Assembly (NCBI GenBank): GCA_015179045.1
Contig: WHUZ01000004.1
Coordinates: 186,001 to 250,000 of the forward strand
DNA length: 64,000 bases
DNA from: Kalaharituber pfeilii
Taxonomy: Eukaryota > Ascomycota > Pezizomycetes > Pezizales > Pezizaceae
Direction: 5' to 3'
Positions 20,565 to 32,315 of this stretch are shown here, piece by piece. The position numbers and the translations under genes are program-made. Within the stretch, counting starts at the first letter, position 1, and every line of letters starts with the position of its first letter. The notes under the pieces were generated by a model. That model was not told the DNA's origin. It did no database searches and saw only the letters and a program-made list of their open reading frames with translations.

Positions 20565-22640
20565 TTGGGACAGGCCAGGCTATTAAATACTTATTATGAT
20601 GTCGACAAGAATATGCCAAATGAGGGACATATTATCGCGCTCATTGACTCTAGGGCCAGCTCATTCCCGCATGTTCGTGTGCTTGGAGAGTTCCTTCCTC
20701 CTAAAAGAGACCTGGCACAATCAGATGCGGAGTGGGGTTGGTTTTACCTTGCACAGTTCGTGCATCTACCATCAAAGTTGTCTACGATTAATTTTGCTAA
20801 TGATTTTCTAGCATTCTCTCAACTTGCTAGAGGGTCATCGGCCCTCGCGGAACATATTGGTGATATTCGGGACTTGCAACAGGTAGCAGAATGCAAAGCT
20901 GCAGAACAAGCCTATCAATCACGGTTGCGATTTCCCACCGTAGCATTACTCTACCCAGCGTCTATTGACTTCATTTATCATTGGCTTGCATTCATGAGAC
21001 TAGGCTATGCTATTTTATTACTTGCGTGAGTGATCAATCAACTATGGCATACTCTAAATAATGGTCAATAATAGGCCACAACTTGCTGCATCACAAATTG
21101 CGCACCTTTGTGATGCCACAGCGACGAGATTTCTATTTTTTGAAAAGTCTTGTGCCCTTCATTTAAATGAAGGTAAATTGCCCATGAATGTAGTAAGGAA
21201 GGGTTTATATCCAAGAACATACCTACAGCTCAATGAGGATCAAGGTATCATACCTGCTCCAGTTTGGGTAACGCCCGAATGTACAGCGTACATTCACCAT
21301 ACATCTGGTACTACTTCTGGTCAACCAAAACAAATTCCACAGCCTCATGCAGCAGCCACTGTTTGCCTTCCCCGTCTCCCAGTTCCTGAGCAAAGGCGAA
21401 TGGCACAGCTCACTACAACTCCGCTGTTTCATGGCGGGATTGCCGATTTGATGAAAGAATTACTTCAAATAATTTGACTTGGATATATCCAAGTTCTGTA
21501 CCCTTCACTTCCGGAGCGTCGATTAACATGATTATGCGCACTCGAGAATTGGATGACATTATCAAAATCAAGTACTTTTCTTGCGTTCCCTACAATCTCA
21601 GTCTCCTAAATACGTCTGAGGGTCGATTCTGCCTGCAACAGCTTGATATGGTAGGCGTTGGAGGAGCTCCGCTCGATAAAGCAATAGGAAATAGCATGGT
21701 CGAGTCTGGAGTAAATTTGGTCAGTCGATATGGCAGTACGGAAGCTGGATTCATGATGTCCAGCTTCCAGGACTTCTCAGAGAGTCCAGATTGGAATATT
21801 TTATGCGTGGGCACGAAATTTGGAGATGAGGGTAAAATTCGAGAAAAGGGACGAATGTGGGAATGGGGAAAATTACAAGCTCATCATAAAATCGAGGTGG
21901 CCTTGCGTTGCCAAGCATAATCGCCCGGATGGCTCATACGCAACTTCCGACATCTTTTTATGGAAGAGAGATGGGAAATGGCAATATCGTTACAGGAATG
22001 ATGCTCTTCTTGTGCTTGGAACAGGGAAGCAATTCGACCCAGACCCTATTGAGAGCAGAATAGCTACTCATCTCGACATTAGCTCCATCGCGAGAGGTGT
22101 TTGTGTCTACGTCGGAACAGGGCTGGGGTTATCCCCTCCCTAACAGACATCGGTCTAGAAATAAAATCCTTGCGTCAGATTGTGGGCGCAGTCGTTCTTG
22201 ACGCGATTTCTCTGCCACCACACTATGCCAGGATTGCTGAGGAATTGATTATCATTGAGTTAAGAGAGGATTTACCCAAGAATAGCAAAGGTACAGCTCT
22301 TCGTTCGCAGGTGATGCAAAAATATAGCAGTATGATAGGTCATCTTTATTCGCATTATGAGGAGTCAAACATACCAACCTCCCCGGTGCCCGATGCAAGT
22401 CATGATGGTCATTATCCCTCCACTTTCAAGGTCGGCAATGAAGGGCTCAGTGACCTTGTATATTTCATGACGGCGGTTGTGCGAGGAGTTTACCTTGAGT
22501 GGAATTCAGACATGAGTGGAGAAAGGGGGAAAATGTTGTTGGACAAAAGGCACGTCAAGTTTCATGTGACTTGACAGCAGTCACTGATCTTTTCAGCTTC
22601 CCCTTCCGCGCGGGCATGTGGTCCACCTCCCGCCGCCCTG
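20565..22640 (+). pseudogene. Adenylation-domain (ANL, NRPS-like reductase type) gene relic
   Basis: The sequence follows an AMP-binding enzyme from end to end. TVALLYPASIDFIYHWLAFM is followed by GYAILLLA. A clean 49-nt intron (21026-21074) joins to PQLAASQIAHLCDA. The phosphate-binding loop is YIHHTSGTTSGQPK, then TTPLFHGGIADLM, VGVGGAPLDKA, SRYGSTEAGF and NRPDGSYATSDIF. At least three frame changes occur without splice sites: near 21455 (GGIADLM to TSNNLTWIYPSS), near 21815-21830, and near 22120 (VYVGTG to RAGVIPS). A carrier-protein-like TDLF..GM.S motif may follow near 22590-22625. No full reading frame remains. The family may have been a non-ribosomal-peptide-like acid reductase or acyl-CoA ligase; the substrate is unknown. 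Confidence 0.7.
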
Positions 22641-23035
22641 GTGCCTGTATGTCCCTTTCTCTCTTATCACAGAAAATGGGAATTAATATCCCCATAGCTG
22701 TAATCCATTACCATCTCCTCAACGGCTGCCCTGCCCTTGTCATCCCCACGACCTCCTCCGCCCCCGTCAATGCCTGGTCTCCCATCACTCTCTCCACCGT
22801 CTGCAACGGAGCATACGACCCTGCGGCCCATAAAGGCATGATTCGCGAGTACTTGAACTCGATTATTTCGTTGGACCACCTGAGTCCGAAAATGAGAGGA
22901 CTGTACGAGATGGTATTGGAGACTTGTGTCAGTTTGGTGGTAGATGGGGTTCAAAGGTTGAAGGAGGAAATGCCGGAGGGCGCGAGGAAGAATTTGGATG
23001 CTGAGAGGGCGGGGATTGCGTTTTTCAAGTATTAA
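22641..23035 (+). CDS. Unrecognised ORF, 3' end of the adenylation relic or a separate gene
   Basis: The frame is open from before 22600 to the stop at 23035. It changes character from the relic upstream: higher GC, and even helical composition (YLNSIISLDHLSPKMRGLYE, later VSLVVDGVQRLKEEMP and ERAGIAFFKY at the end). I do not recognise it. It may be the last exon of a gene whose 5' part is lost, a downstream domain of the adenylation protein, or a small intact gene starting at an internal ATG (22675 is one choice). Confidence 0.4.
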
Positions 23036-23513
23036 GTGGGGAGAAGGGGAAGGGAGGGGGATTGAGTATCACCTTTGTGGAATTACTAGTCAGGGAGTAT
23101 GGTCAATAAGAATAAATGCTCCAAGCCACTCATGTCGGAAATGCAGTCATGACTACATATTTGATCAGCACAAGGAGACCTGATCGGATTTAGTAAATCC
23201 TAGGGTTTTATGAACCGAATTCTTTTATTCACTTTGAAAAAAAAGCAATCTGATTCTCAGCCCATGGCTGTTTCCTCAATGGTAGTATAATGCTTCCGGC
23301 CCGGCGCAAGAGCATATTGTCACTGCGCAAGAACCGTCGGAACTTCAAAAAAGACAAACTCATGTAGTTTCAGGGCATGTTCATGTCTTCTTCATTGTCG
23401 ATATTTAATATTCTGTATACTAACTTCACAGAATGAAAAACAAGATCGGATATTATCCATCTTCCCACCTTTCCATTGATAACCTACAGTCCACCACCCA
23501 CCACTGGACCAGC
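23036..23513. other. Intergenic, convergent side of PUP3
   Basis: No gene seen. This region presumably holds the 3' UTR of PUP3 on the minus strand. It includes an A-run near 23240. Confidence 0.45.
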
Positions 23514-24563
23514 TCAGTCCTGTCTACCTGTGTCCCCGCATACACTCGTATTAGCGTTACCAAGATACGCAACATTCACAGGGAAGAAATGGAAACACAA
23601 GAAGGGCGGACATACCCTTTAGTAACCTCTTAATCACCTTATCCTTCGTAATCACATAAACATGTGCACCCCACCCCGCCATGGCGTCTCTGTCTACTGC
23701 GTTTAGTAGCGCTTGAGAGATCGTCTCGAATAAATCTTCGGGCTCAAGATCCGGCTCCCAAAGGGCCTCGCAGGTACCAAACAGTTGATCGGTGGCCGTG
23801 CCGCCGACAGCGAAGTCTTTGCAGTGGTTGATGCATCTGTTCGGTGGACGTCAGTCCCTGGTCATTTGGGGTAGTGCAGGAGGGAATTGGAGGGAGGGAT
23901 ACGAATGCAGAAAGGCAGGGGAAGCCGAACCCAATGCAATCGAAAGCGGCAATAAAGGGTTTACCGGTCCGCTGGTTTAGGCCGGCGATGACGGGCAAGA
24001 CGTAGAAGGGGCCGAAGCGGCGCTGGTAAAGGTAGCTAGAGACAAGGTTCGTCATGGTCTCTGGCTCGATGTCGCGTTCTTCACGGAGGCGATACATGTT
24101 GACTTTTGTACGGAGGTCAGTGGAGCTGTTTGCGAGTTGCTCCATGGGGAGGAGGTTAATATGGGTTAGCTAAGTAGACAGGTGCTGGGTATGTAGGATA
24201 CCAGACTGAGGAAGGTGAAGATGTGGAGGAGAGAGGCATACACAGTCTCAACGTCCGTCGCAAGCCCAGTAAGTCCCAAGTATGTATTCCCGTATGAAAA
24301 GATCTTTGGATAATTATTTGATATCGTCAACGCACGCATTCCGAGCCGAAGGTCGCAGGCTATTGCGACGCAGTCTTTGCCGACCATGGCGACACAGGCT
24401 CCGCCATCTGGTTTGCAGAGGGTTAGCGGGGGCTGCTGGGGAGTGTGCTGCAGGATAGGTTTGGGAAGACGGACTTACTGAGAAGGGATCCTGGGGGGGG
24501 GGAGGTACGAGGTAGAGGTTAGCTATTGGGGTGGGGGTTGCGGAGTATGGGGGATCTCACCAT
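23514..24563 (-). CDS. PUP3: 20S proteasome subunit beta-3
   Basis: A non-catalytic beta-ring subunit of the core proteasome. Six exons give exactly 204 residues, the family length: 24561-24563, 24475-24490, 24242-24407, 23931-24125, 23616-23836 and 23514-23527. Motifs in order: MDPFSVNGG at the start, AMVGKDCVAIACDLRLGMRA, YLGLTGLATDVETV, YRLREERDIEPETMTNLVSS, RRFGPFYVLPVIAGL, GKPFIAAFDCIG, CINHCKDFAVGGTATDQLFG, EPDLEPEDLFETISQALLNA and the terminal LLKGRQD. Two donors are non-consensus (GTCCGT after exon 2, GTTCGG after exon 4), but only these keep frame. The start exon is ATG alone, and the last exon holds five codons including the stop. Confidence 0.92.
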
Positions 24564-25082
24564 GCTGGGGTATGATATTGAGCGCGGGCCAAAGAATTGC
24601 AGTTATTAGGCAAGCACAAGACGGGAGATTGCGCTGTCGTACGGGGGGACTCTTCAGGCGGGTTGACGGTTGGTGTTGATCTCGCGGTGGTTGTTGATAG
24701 TGAGGGGACGCAGGCTGTACCCGAGTACGTGGGGCCAGGCAGTACGCACGAGCTGTGGCGTTACATAATCCCCCGTCCAGCGTAGCTGGCCGGGCTGCAT
24801 GCTCTTTTTATCTTATCAGATTCCGCTGCGCCAAGACGCGGCGCCAAGCGCCGTCCTCTTCTAAGTGACACTTGACACACCTAGCATATCATACGCTGTT
24901 CCTATGCAGCAATCGTTTCGCAACACAAGTTGCGGGACCCTAGCATAGTCTGGTAACTTACTGCTAACTACAAGCTGACCCCCCTATTTGAGGAACATAG
25001 TAAACTATATGTAAACAATTTATTTGTAAACTACATCTACAAGATCAACGCAAAACTATGTTCTAAAAAAGAAAAAGCCATC
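24564..25082. promoter_or_regulatory. 5' region of PUP3 and intergenic
   Basis: This region carries the presumed PUP3 promoter. It contains a GC-rich inverted stretch near 24830-24850 (GCGCCAAGACGCGGCGCC). An AT-rich segment then follows toward the next minus-strand relic. No proteasome-type PACE element was recognised with confidence. Confidence 0.35.
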
Positions 25083-25818
25083 TTATTTTTTAGCTGCCAC
25101 TTTTTTCTTCATGAAAACCCCTCCATTTAACAGCGCTACGACCATGCAATCCACCACAGCAGAGTTATCCTTCATCCACTCCGGGCGCCGCTCATGCGTC
25201 ACAATGCGAAACAATGCTGCAAATTTGTCTGAGTAAATGATCTTCCATCATATTTGATCATTTGCCAGTCTTCTCCAGTGGTCACAAAACCATACCCCTC
25301 CCCTCTACCGTCGTATCCTCGCATATCTCTCATTGCGAGCGTGCATTGCTGCTTCCCGATCCCATAAAAAGATCTCTTGCAGCCTATGACAAGTACATAG
25401 TTGGATACACAGGCGTCTTCAGAGTCCGCAACTGAAGCCAAGTCAACCAAAACAAATTCTTCGTTTCCACCCGTCAGAGTGTCTTTGGAAACGATTTCTT
25501 TCTCTCTTTCAATAATGACATACCGGCTGGTGTTGCATTTGAACTGGTATAGAATAGGGGCGATTATGTAGAGAACCAAGTCATTAACATTGGCTTCTTT
25601 AAATCCTCATATTGATTTCGCAGGATAGCCTTCAGCGATTGTTCATAACGAAGCATGCGACCATAGATGCTAGGGATGAGATTACCTTCAAAGGCAAGAT
25701 ACTCTAATATCCGACTATACACCATCTCTTTCATTTCTTCAACTACATTCTTTCCCAGCCGTAGAGCCTCCGATCTTATATTATCAAGCGTCCTTGTCTT
25801 CTTTCCTTCGAACTTCAC
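25083..25818 (-). pseudogene. Frameshifted member of a dispersed fungal gene family (YGFVTTGE type)
   Basis: Pieces in three frames line up as one protein: LRLGKNVVEEMKEMV, then EANVNDLVLYIIAPILYQF, IEREKEI, a Gly/Glu patch with EEFVLVDLASV, VIGCKRS, KQQCTLAMRDM, then YGFVTTGEDWQMIKYDG. After a further shift comes DKFAALFRIVTHERRPEWMK, and the end is VVDCMVVALLNGGVF. I recall this order from many copies in truffle-like fungi. Their function is unknown, though the E..V.V..KRS..G.A..Q core is reminiscent of nuclease-like folds. Frame changes lie near 25595 (the E-D-L/K-E-A-N join) and near 25222 (after RSFTQ). No intron signals explain them. Confidence 0.6.
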
Positions 25819-26501
25819 GAAATTGAGGCCAGAGTCATCTCAGAATATGAGGTGGTATATATATATTTGAGTTTTCTCTTCGTGCTCATGCTTTCACCCA
25901 TTCGTATTGTTGATCCCTGTTCCGATCAATAATTCACCAATAAAAATCGAAGCGGGGATTTCTCGAAGAGTATCTTCCCGTCGTTCCCCACATTACTCCC
26001 TGCATACATCGTGTCGCTCCCCACACTCCTCGCTGCGTATGATACTTTCTCGTCGCTCCCCATACTACTCGCTGCATACTTTTTCTCGCTCCTCACACTC
26101 TTCGCTGGGCTTGTCGCAGGGTAAAAATGTAATAGGAGTTACCTTCGTTGTTTTAGATGAATGATCAGTGGCAATTCTTCAGTTTACCTTCTATGTAGGA
26201 GGGGCGGGTCTGCCAAGACCCACCATGATACAGACGTTTCAAGTCGCGTGTACAGTATCGTGCGCCCACGCCCCACGTCTTGCTGCCCTCTCACCTGGTA
26301 CGAGAACATCTCACCCCTGCCCGCCCCCAGATACCCAGCAGAAAGCTCCCCACGCAGCCCACGCAGCCCATGCTGCACATCTCCTCTTCAGAATCTCCCG
26401 AGGAAAAAAGTAGAAATAAGAATACCTCCCCATTCATATTCACTACGCACTCTCTCCGTACACGCAGCTTCCCTACTCACCTATTCCCCTCGCTGTAAAA
26501 C
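25819..26501. promoter_or_regulatory. Intergenic, upstream of MCM5
   Basis: This region contains a four-unit imperfect tandem repeat (listed separately) and short CCCACGCAG repeats near 26345. The last 200 bases should hold the MCM5 promoter. A clear MluI-type cell-cycle box was not identified. Confidence 0.35.
25981..26107. repeat. Imperfect tandem repeat, four units
   Basis: A 22-bp core of the form TCGCTCCCCA-ACT-CTCGCTG begins at 25981, 26014, 26053 and 26086, with unit spacing of 33, 39 and 33 bp. The copies differ at several positions. A plus-strand frame runs through it, giving repeats of SRRSPHYSLHT type, but nothing else suggests translation. Confidence 0.65.
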
Positions 26502-28900
26502 ATGGACCGAGCATCCGTCTTTTCGCTCGGTGTTCTGCCGCCAGACCCTGAGGTGGGGGACGATTCCCGCGCCTTGACGCAGGCAAAATTTGTCAGCTTC
26601 ATCTCAACGTTCAGGCTGGACAATTCATTCATCTATAGGTTCCTATACTCCATTCACATCTACCAATGGTGCTTGAGCTCACTCACTCATTAGAGATCAA
26701 CTCAAAGAAAACATCCTCACAAAACTATACTATCTCGATGTCGATATAGCTCATCTCATTTCCTTCAACGAAGAGCTTGCTCACCGTCTGCAAAATGAAC
26801 CCGCCGACATCGTACCATTGGTATTTCATCTACAAAAGGGTCTGCAATTAACTTTATGTGCTAATTGTTTCGATACAGTTTGAAGCTGCGATTAGGGAAT
26901 GCGCGAGACGCATGGTGATTACTGGGGCGAGCGCAACAGAGCGCTTCCCGGAGTGCCAACTTCTGCTACACTCAAGTGCAAATCTCACGCCAATCCGTGA
27001 TCTTAATGCCTCATACATCTCCAAGCTCGTCCGAATACCGGGTATCGTGATCGGAGCCTCTACTCTTTCGTCCAAAGCGACCCAGTTACATCTAATGTGT
27101 TCCTCTTGTAAAAACACCAGAACAATACCTGTTTCCGGCGGCTTTTCCGGGATATCGCTTCCTCGAACTTGCGATCGAACCGCTCTTCCAGGTGAAGATG
27201 CCAAACAGTGTCCTCTAGACCCTTATGTCATAATACACGAGAAGTCAACATTTATTGATCAGCAAGTCTTGAAGCTACAAGAGGCACCCGATATGGTACC
27301 TGTTGGAGAGCTGCCTAGACACATACTTCTAAATGCGGACAGATATCTGACCAACAAGGTCGTCCCCGGTTCACGGTGTACAGTCATGGGAATCTTCACA
27401 ATCTACCAACAAAAGGCAGCGAAGGGAGCAGGTAATGCTGTCGCTATCCGAAATCCGTATCTTCGAGCATTGGGCATCCATGCAGACGTGGATCACACCG
27501 CAAAAGGTCAAGCGATATTTTCCGAGGAAGAGGAGCAAGAATTCCTTGAAATGTCTCGGCTGCCAAATATATATGAGATGTTTGCCAGCAGTATAGCTCC
27601 TTCTATCTACGGAAACACTGATATCAAGAAGGCAATTGCCTGTCTACTTATGGGAGGGTCCAAGAAAATACTCCCTGATGGTATGAAGCTTAGAGGTGAT
27701 ATTAACGTTCTTCTTCTTGGTGACCCGGGTACCGCCAAATCGCAGTTGCTGAAGTTTGTCGAGAAAGCTGCTCCAATTTCGGTGTACACATCTGGTAAAG
27801 GTTCTTCGGCTGCTGGTCTTACTGCTTCTGTGCAGAGGGACCCTCAGTCTAGAGAGTTTTACCTTGAAGGAGGAGCGATGGTCCTTGCCGATGGCGGTGT
27901 GGTCTGTATCGATGAATTTGATAAGATGAGAGATGAAGACCGAATTGCCATCCACGAAGCCATGGAACAACAAACGATCTCCATTGCTAAGGCCGGTATT
28001 ACCACAATTCTGAACTCGCGGACCTCGGTATTGGCCGCAGCGAACCCGATTTTTGGGCGGTATGATGATATGAAATCTCCCGGCGATAACATTGATTTTC
28101 AGACTACAATCTTGTCGAGGTTCGACATGATCTTTATTGTTAAGGATGACCATAATCCAGCACGAGACGAAACTATCGCTAGACACGTTATGAATATTCA
28201 CATGGGCAAAATGCCAACTGAAGACGGTAACGTAGTTGGAGAAATCCCAATGGAGAAGATGAAGCGATATATTAGTTACTGCAGATCGTATGGCATCCCT
28301 ATATCCTTCTCTCTGTTTACGAATAGCTGCATTGACACAGCGAAACTCAAGACGATGTGCCCCTCGCCTCTCAGACGCTGCAGCTGAGAAGCTGTCCAGT
28401 CATTTCGTCAGCATCCGCCGACAAGTCCACCAGGCCGAACTCGACTCCAACGAGCGATCGTCCATTCCCATCACAGTTCGTCAGCTTGAAGCCATCATAC
28501 GTATTACTGAATCCCTCGCGAAAATCAGTCTCTCTCCAGTGGCGACTGAAGAGCATGTTGACGAGGCGATACGTCTGTTCCTGGCGTCTACTATGGACGC
28601 TGTCGGACAGGGGGCAACAACGTCACAGGAGCTGATGGAAGAGATTGGGAAAGTGGAGGCAGAGCTGAGGAGGAGGTTACCGATTGGATGGAGTACGAGT
28701 TTGGCGACCTTGAGAAGGGAGCTCTGTGTCAACAGGGGGTATAGTGAGAATGCACTAAGTAAGGTTACCCTTACTATTCTTTCTGCGGTACATGGTTACT
28801 GATTACATATGAAACAGCTCGAGCCTTGATTATTCTCTCTAGGAGGGAAACAATTCAGTTCAGGCACGGAGGAGCAAACATCTATAGATCAGGGATGTAA
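26502..28900 (+). CDS. MCM5: Replicative helicase subunit Mcm5
   Basis: One of the six MCM2-7 subunits of the CMG helicase, acting at replication origins in the nucleus. Exons 26502-26638, 26694-26820, 26879-28287, 28352-28758 and 28818-28900 give 720 residues, the usual length. The N-terminal part reads [30 protein letters not shown] and NEPADIVPL. The zinc-binding loop follows (CSSC ... CDRT ... KQCPLDPY). The AAA+ core has Walker [10 protein letters not shown], Walker [10 protein letters not shown], sensor AAANP and arginine finger SRFD. The C-terminal winged helix ends [13 protein letters not shown]. The first donor is GTTCCT, which is weak. Retention of the last intron would end the protein early at 28802. 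Confidence 0.95.
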
Positions 28901-30406
28901 GCCTGAACGACGAAGATTGGATGGTAGGCATTCGCAGCTCTTAATGTTAATTAGCATGAAGTAAGATATAACATCTCATGTATAATTTCCGGAATAAACT
29001 AGTGCTCCATTGCTCCGTTCGTCGGGTTGTAAAGTAGTAATTGGGTGTTTGAGTGCCTAATCCTTGTTAGATGCATGGTGGGGAGAAAGATCTAGATCTA
29101 CTACTCTTGATAACGTGGTGTGCTTGCATAGATGTTAGGAATCTATCAAGTGTCTGAAGACCTTAGTCAGGGCTCGATCTGTAGGCAGTGGGTCTTCTGA
29201 GACATCTCCGTCAACGGCGGACCCTGGCCTAAGCCACAAAGCACATTGTCGAGAACTGGGGCACACAGGCTACCTAAGTGATCTACAACGAATGTCATGG
29301 TCCTGCATATCTGAACTGATAGCTGATATGGTATCAGCATATGTATTTCAGCTTCAGCTCATGCCTAAATGAAGCCTCATCCCAGCCCATTGTCGTGCCT
29401 ATAAACTTGAGGCTGGCCTTGCATAGATTCTGAATATACATTGCATAAGCGAGAGCGGTCTCAAGACCACGCGCTACATGCTATGATACCTACAAGCTCC
29501 ATACCCCCGAATTTTGGCACATTGCTGCTAACGGTTGCAAGTGCACCGCAGAATGTTTTTTGGAACAAGGTAGCACCCCTCGCTTTGGAATTAAACGTCC
29601 AGCTCAGCCAGGCCGACAATATAGACCTGGATCGTTTGAAGCCCCATTTACTAGTTACATTACCAGCAAGTTTAAGCTTCCATTTACCCCCGTATATTCA
29701 CCAATTTATCACAAGATGCCACTTGGTATAAAACTTCAATAGGTATAAAAAACTATTATACTGGCAGGCAAAACAGGAAAATATGCAACGATGGCGCATG
29801 GGAGTAGTCAATCTACCAAGGAGTTACCAGAGCAGTCGCTGAAGGGTTGGAGGGGTGCGGTTGGGGGGTGAGGGGTTCAACTGAGATTGGAGTTTTCAAC
29901 TCCCAAACTGACCTAAGCCTTGGTTGAAGTGGAAAGCTATTGTCTCTAGTAATAGAGGTAACAACTACTGCCATAGAGAGGTATAGAGTGAGGGCCCCGG
30001 TTCGATTCCGTGCTGGGGAAGAGCATCCACCGCAGTAGTGCGGCAAGATCCGTGTTATGAATAGGTCAAACTTTCTTTGCAAACGGCACTTCCGCCCCTG
30101 CCTTGTGCCGAACCGCCACCGCTGGTACTACTCCAGTACACGATACACAGCTGTACGTCGAGGATCTAGCACGAAACGTGTTTGGAACCACAAATCATAG
30201 CTTGTGAGAACGTGAGATGTGCAAGCAAGTTGCCGTGCATATCGTGGGCACGTGATACATCCGCATCTCAAGCCTATTTGGCATATGCATCAGAAGTGAC
30301 ATAATCTCGGCGCTGGTTAGCAGACCTTCTGGGGTAGCTATATAACAACTTAGACACACTGTTGCAGAGTGCTGAACCCGCACACAACATCCCCCCCCTT
30401 GTCACC
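28901..30406. other. Intergenic, no gene seen
   Basis: This gap lies between MCM5 and RFT1, both on the plus strand. A GGTTCGATTCC box at 29999-30009 matches the internal B box of tRNA genes, but no acceptor stem or A box pairs with it. The frames at 29441-29742 are short and featureless. A TATATAACAAC site near 30340 could be the RFT1 TATA box. Confidence 0.4.
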
Positions 30407-32315
30407 ATGTCTACACCCTCGGACTCTTATCGGAACGGCGCGAATGATTCTCTCCTTCATGCGTCTGCCGAGGGGGTAAAGTTCCTTGTCTTGCTACAAA
30501 TTGCGTCCCGTCTGCTGACATTCATTGTCAATCAAATTCTTCTCCGGTACCTCTCGCCAGAGCTCCTGGGCATTTCGGTTCAATTTGAGTTGTATATGAT
30601 TACAATTCTATATTTCTCAAGAGAATCATTAAGAACTGCATTGCAGCGATATGGAATCAACAAGCAGGCACAGAGTGCAGACAATAGCAGCAGCGGCCCA
30701 CTAGAGTTGACTGAGGGTTCTTCAGCGGCACAGGCACAAACGGTTGTTAACCTGGCATATATATCTATTCCTTTGGGATTGCTCTTCGCCGCTATCCTTG
30801 CGCCTTACTATGTGAGCTCATTTGTCTCGACGGACACAGCGTCGCAACCATATTTCTACCACTCGGTGATACTTTATACGTTGGCTACGCTGCTGGAATT
30901 GCTGAGTGAACCAGGATTTGCAATTGCTCAACAAATGCTGTTATACAGGCTTCGAGCCCGGGCAGAGTCTGCTGCTGCGCTTGTGCGATGCTTTTTAACG
31001 TGCGGTTTGACAATTTATGTTGCTAAGATTGGGCTAGGAGGTGCTCGCGATGCCGGGCCTCTTCCATTTGCCATGGGTCAATTAGGATATGCCATTGTTC
31101 TGGTGGTGATATACATGAGGCAGTGCTGGCACATTGCTGCTCAGGACAGCTTCAAAGTTGGATTGGCGAAGATAAAGAGTTCAAGCAATAACTATTATCA
31201 AAGCTATTTTCACAAACAGCTGGTTGGACTTGCATTTTCGATGTGGATGCAAGCCGCTATCAAGCACGTGCTTACTCAAGGAGATTCATTGCTTATTGCC
31301 TGGTTAGCGACAACACATGACCAGGGCGTTTATGCTTTAGGATCAAACTATGGCTCTTTGATAGCCCGCATGTTATTTCAGCCCCTCGAGGAGTCCTCGC
31401 GCAATCTATTTGCAAAACTTCTCTCACAACCAGAAAAGAAGGATGGCCAAACTACTAAAATTGACTCAGTCTCCCTACACTCTGTTATCCTTATACTGCA
31501 AAATATACTTCGTCTGTATAGTATTATGTCTGTTTTTTTTTTCTCTTTAGGCCCACCTCTTGCTCCAGTGCTGCTTCGCATTGTAGCTGGCTCACGCTGG
31601 TCTAACTCTGCCGCTGGAACGGTTCTGTCGACATTTTGTTACTATATACCCCTTCTTGCAGTCAACGGAATTACCGAAGCCTTTGTCCAGTCGACAGCAA
31701 CCTCTCGCCAGCTTCACAAGCAATCTCTATGGATGTTTGCATTTTCAATGGGCTTTGGACTGGCTGGATATGTTTTCCTCAAGGAGCTGAGCTGGGGGGC
31801 GCAGGGGTTGGTTTGGGCAAATGCCGTAAATATGGGACTTAGAATTCTCTGGAGTTGGTACTTCATACACAGTTACTTCAGAGAGGCTGGCGTGGAAGGG
31901 GTATCTGTAACATCAGTCATGCCGAACTGGATCCTCGTTGGGATTGCAGCAATAGCAGGAACTGCATTGAGGAGTCTGCAAGGTTTACAAACCTTGAATC
32001 TGTCAGTTCTGGCGAAGGCAGGTAGCCTAAGCTTATTACTATTAGGAGTATGGTAAGTACGAAGTCGCCCTTTAGATTTTTCACTTTAGGGATGTGTCTG
32101 ACAATAACCTCCCCCCCTTCTCCAAAAAAAAAAAAAACAGTGCCATAACAGAAAGAAAATTCTTTCTAGAATGCTACCGCCTCGTCAAATCGGGGAAAGG
32201 CGCTATTGACGACCCTACATCTCAGGGTGTCAAACAAATCCATAGGCAAAGGGGACAAAGGAGAGGAGAACCAGTAAGAAAGCTTCCAGTTGAGAACGAA
32301 CCAGAAAACTCTTGA
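30407..32315 (+). CDS. RFT1: Rft1, oligosaccharide-lipid translocation protein of the ER
   Basis: Rft1 is a multispanning ER protein needed for using Man5GlcNAc2-PP-dolichol in N-glycosylation. Two exons, 30407-32052 and 32141-32315, give 606 residues. The ATG in GTCACCATGTCTACA was chosen over a non-ATG extension upstream. N-terminal motifs are VKFLVLLQIASRLLTFIVNQ and LLRYLSPELLGISVQFELY, with FSRESLRTALQRYG near residue 75. GDSLLIAWL and LGSNYGSLIARMLFQPLEES, followed by SRNLFA, are the family core, and FCYYIPLLAVNGITEAFV comes later. At least ten hydrophobic segments are present. The 88-nt intron ends in a long A-run before CAG. The last exon (AITERKFFLECYRLVKSGKG) is a basic cytosolic tail. 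Confidence 0.92.

Noticed and set aside
29960..30040. Possible tRNA or tRNA-derived SINE (GGTTCGATTCC box)
   Set aside because: The T-arm pairing has a mismatch, and no acceptor stem or A box fits at the required distance.
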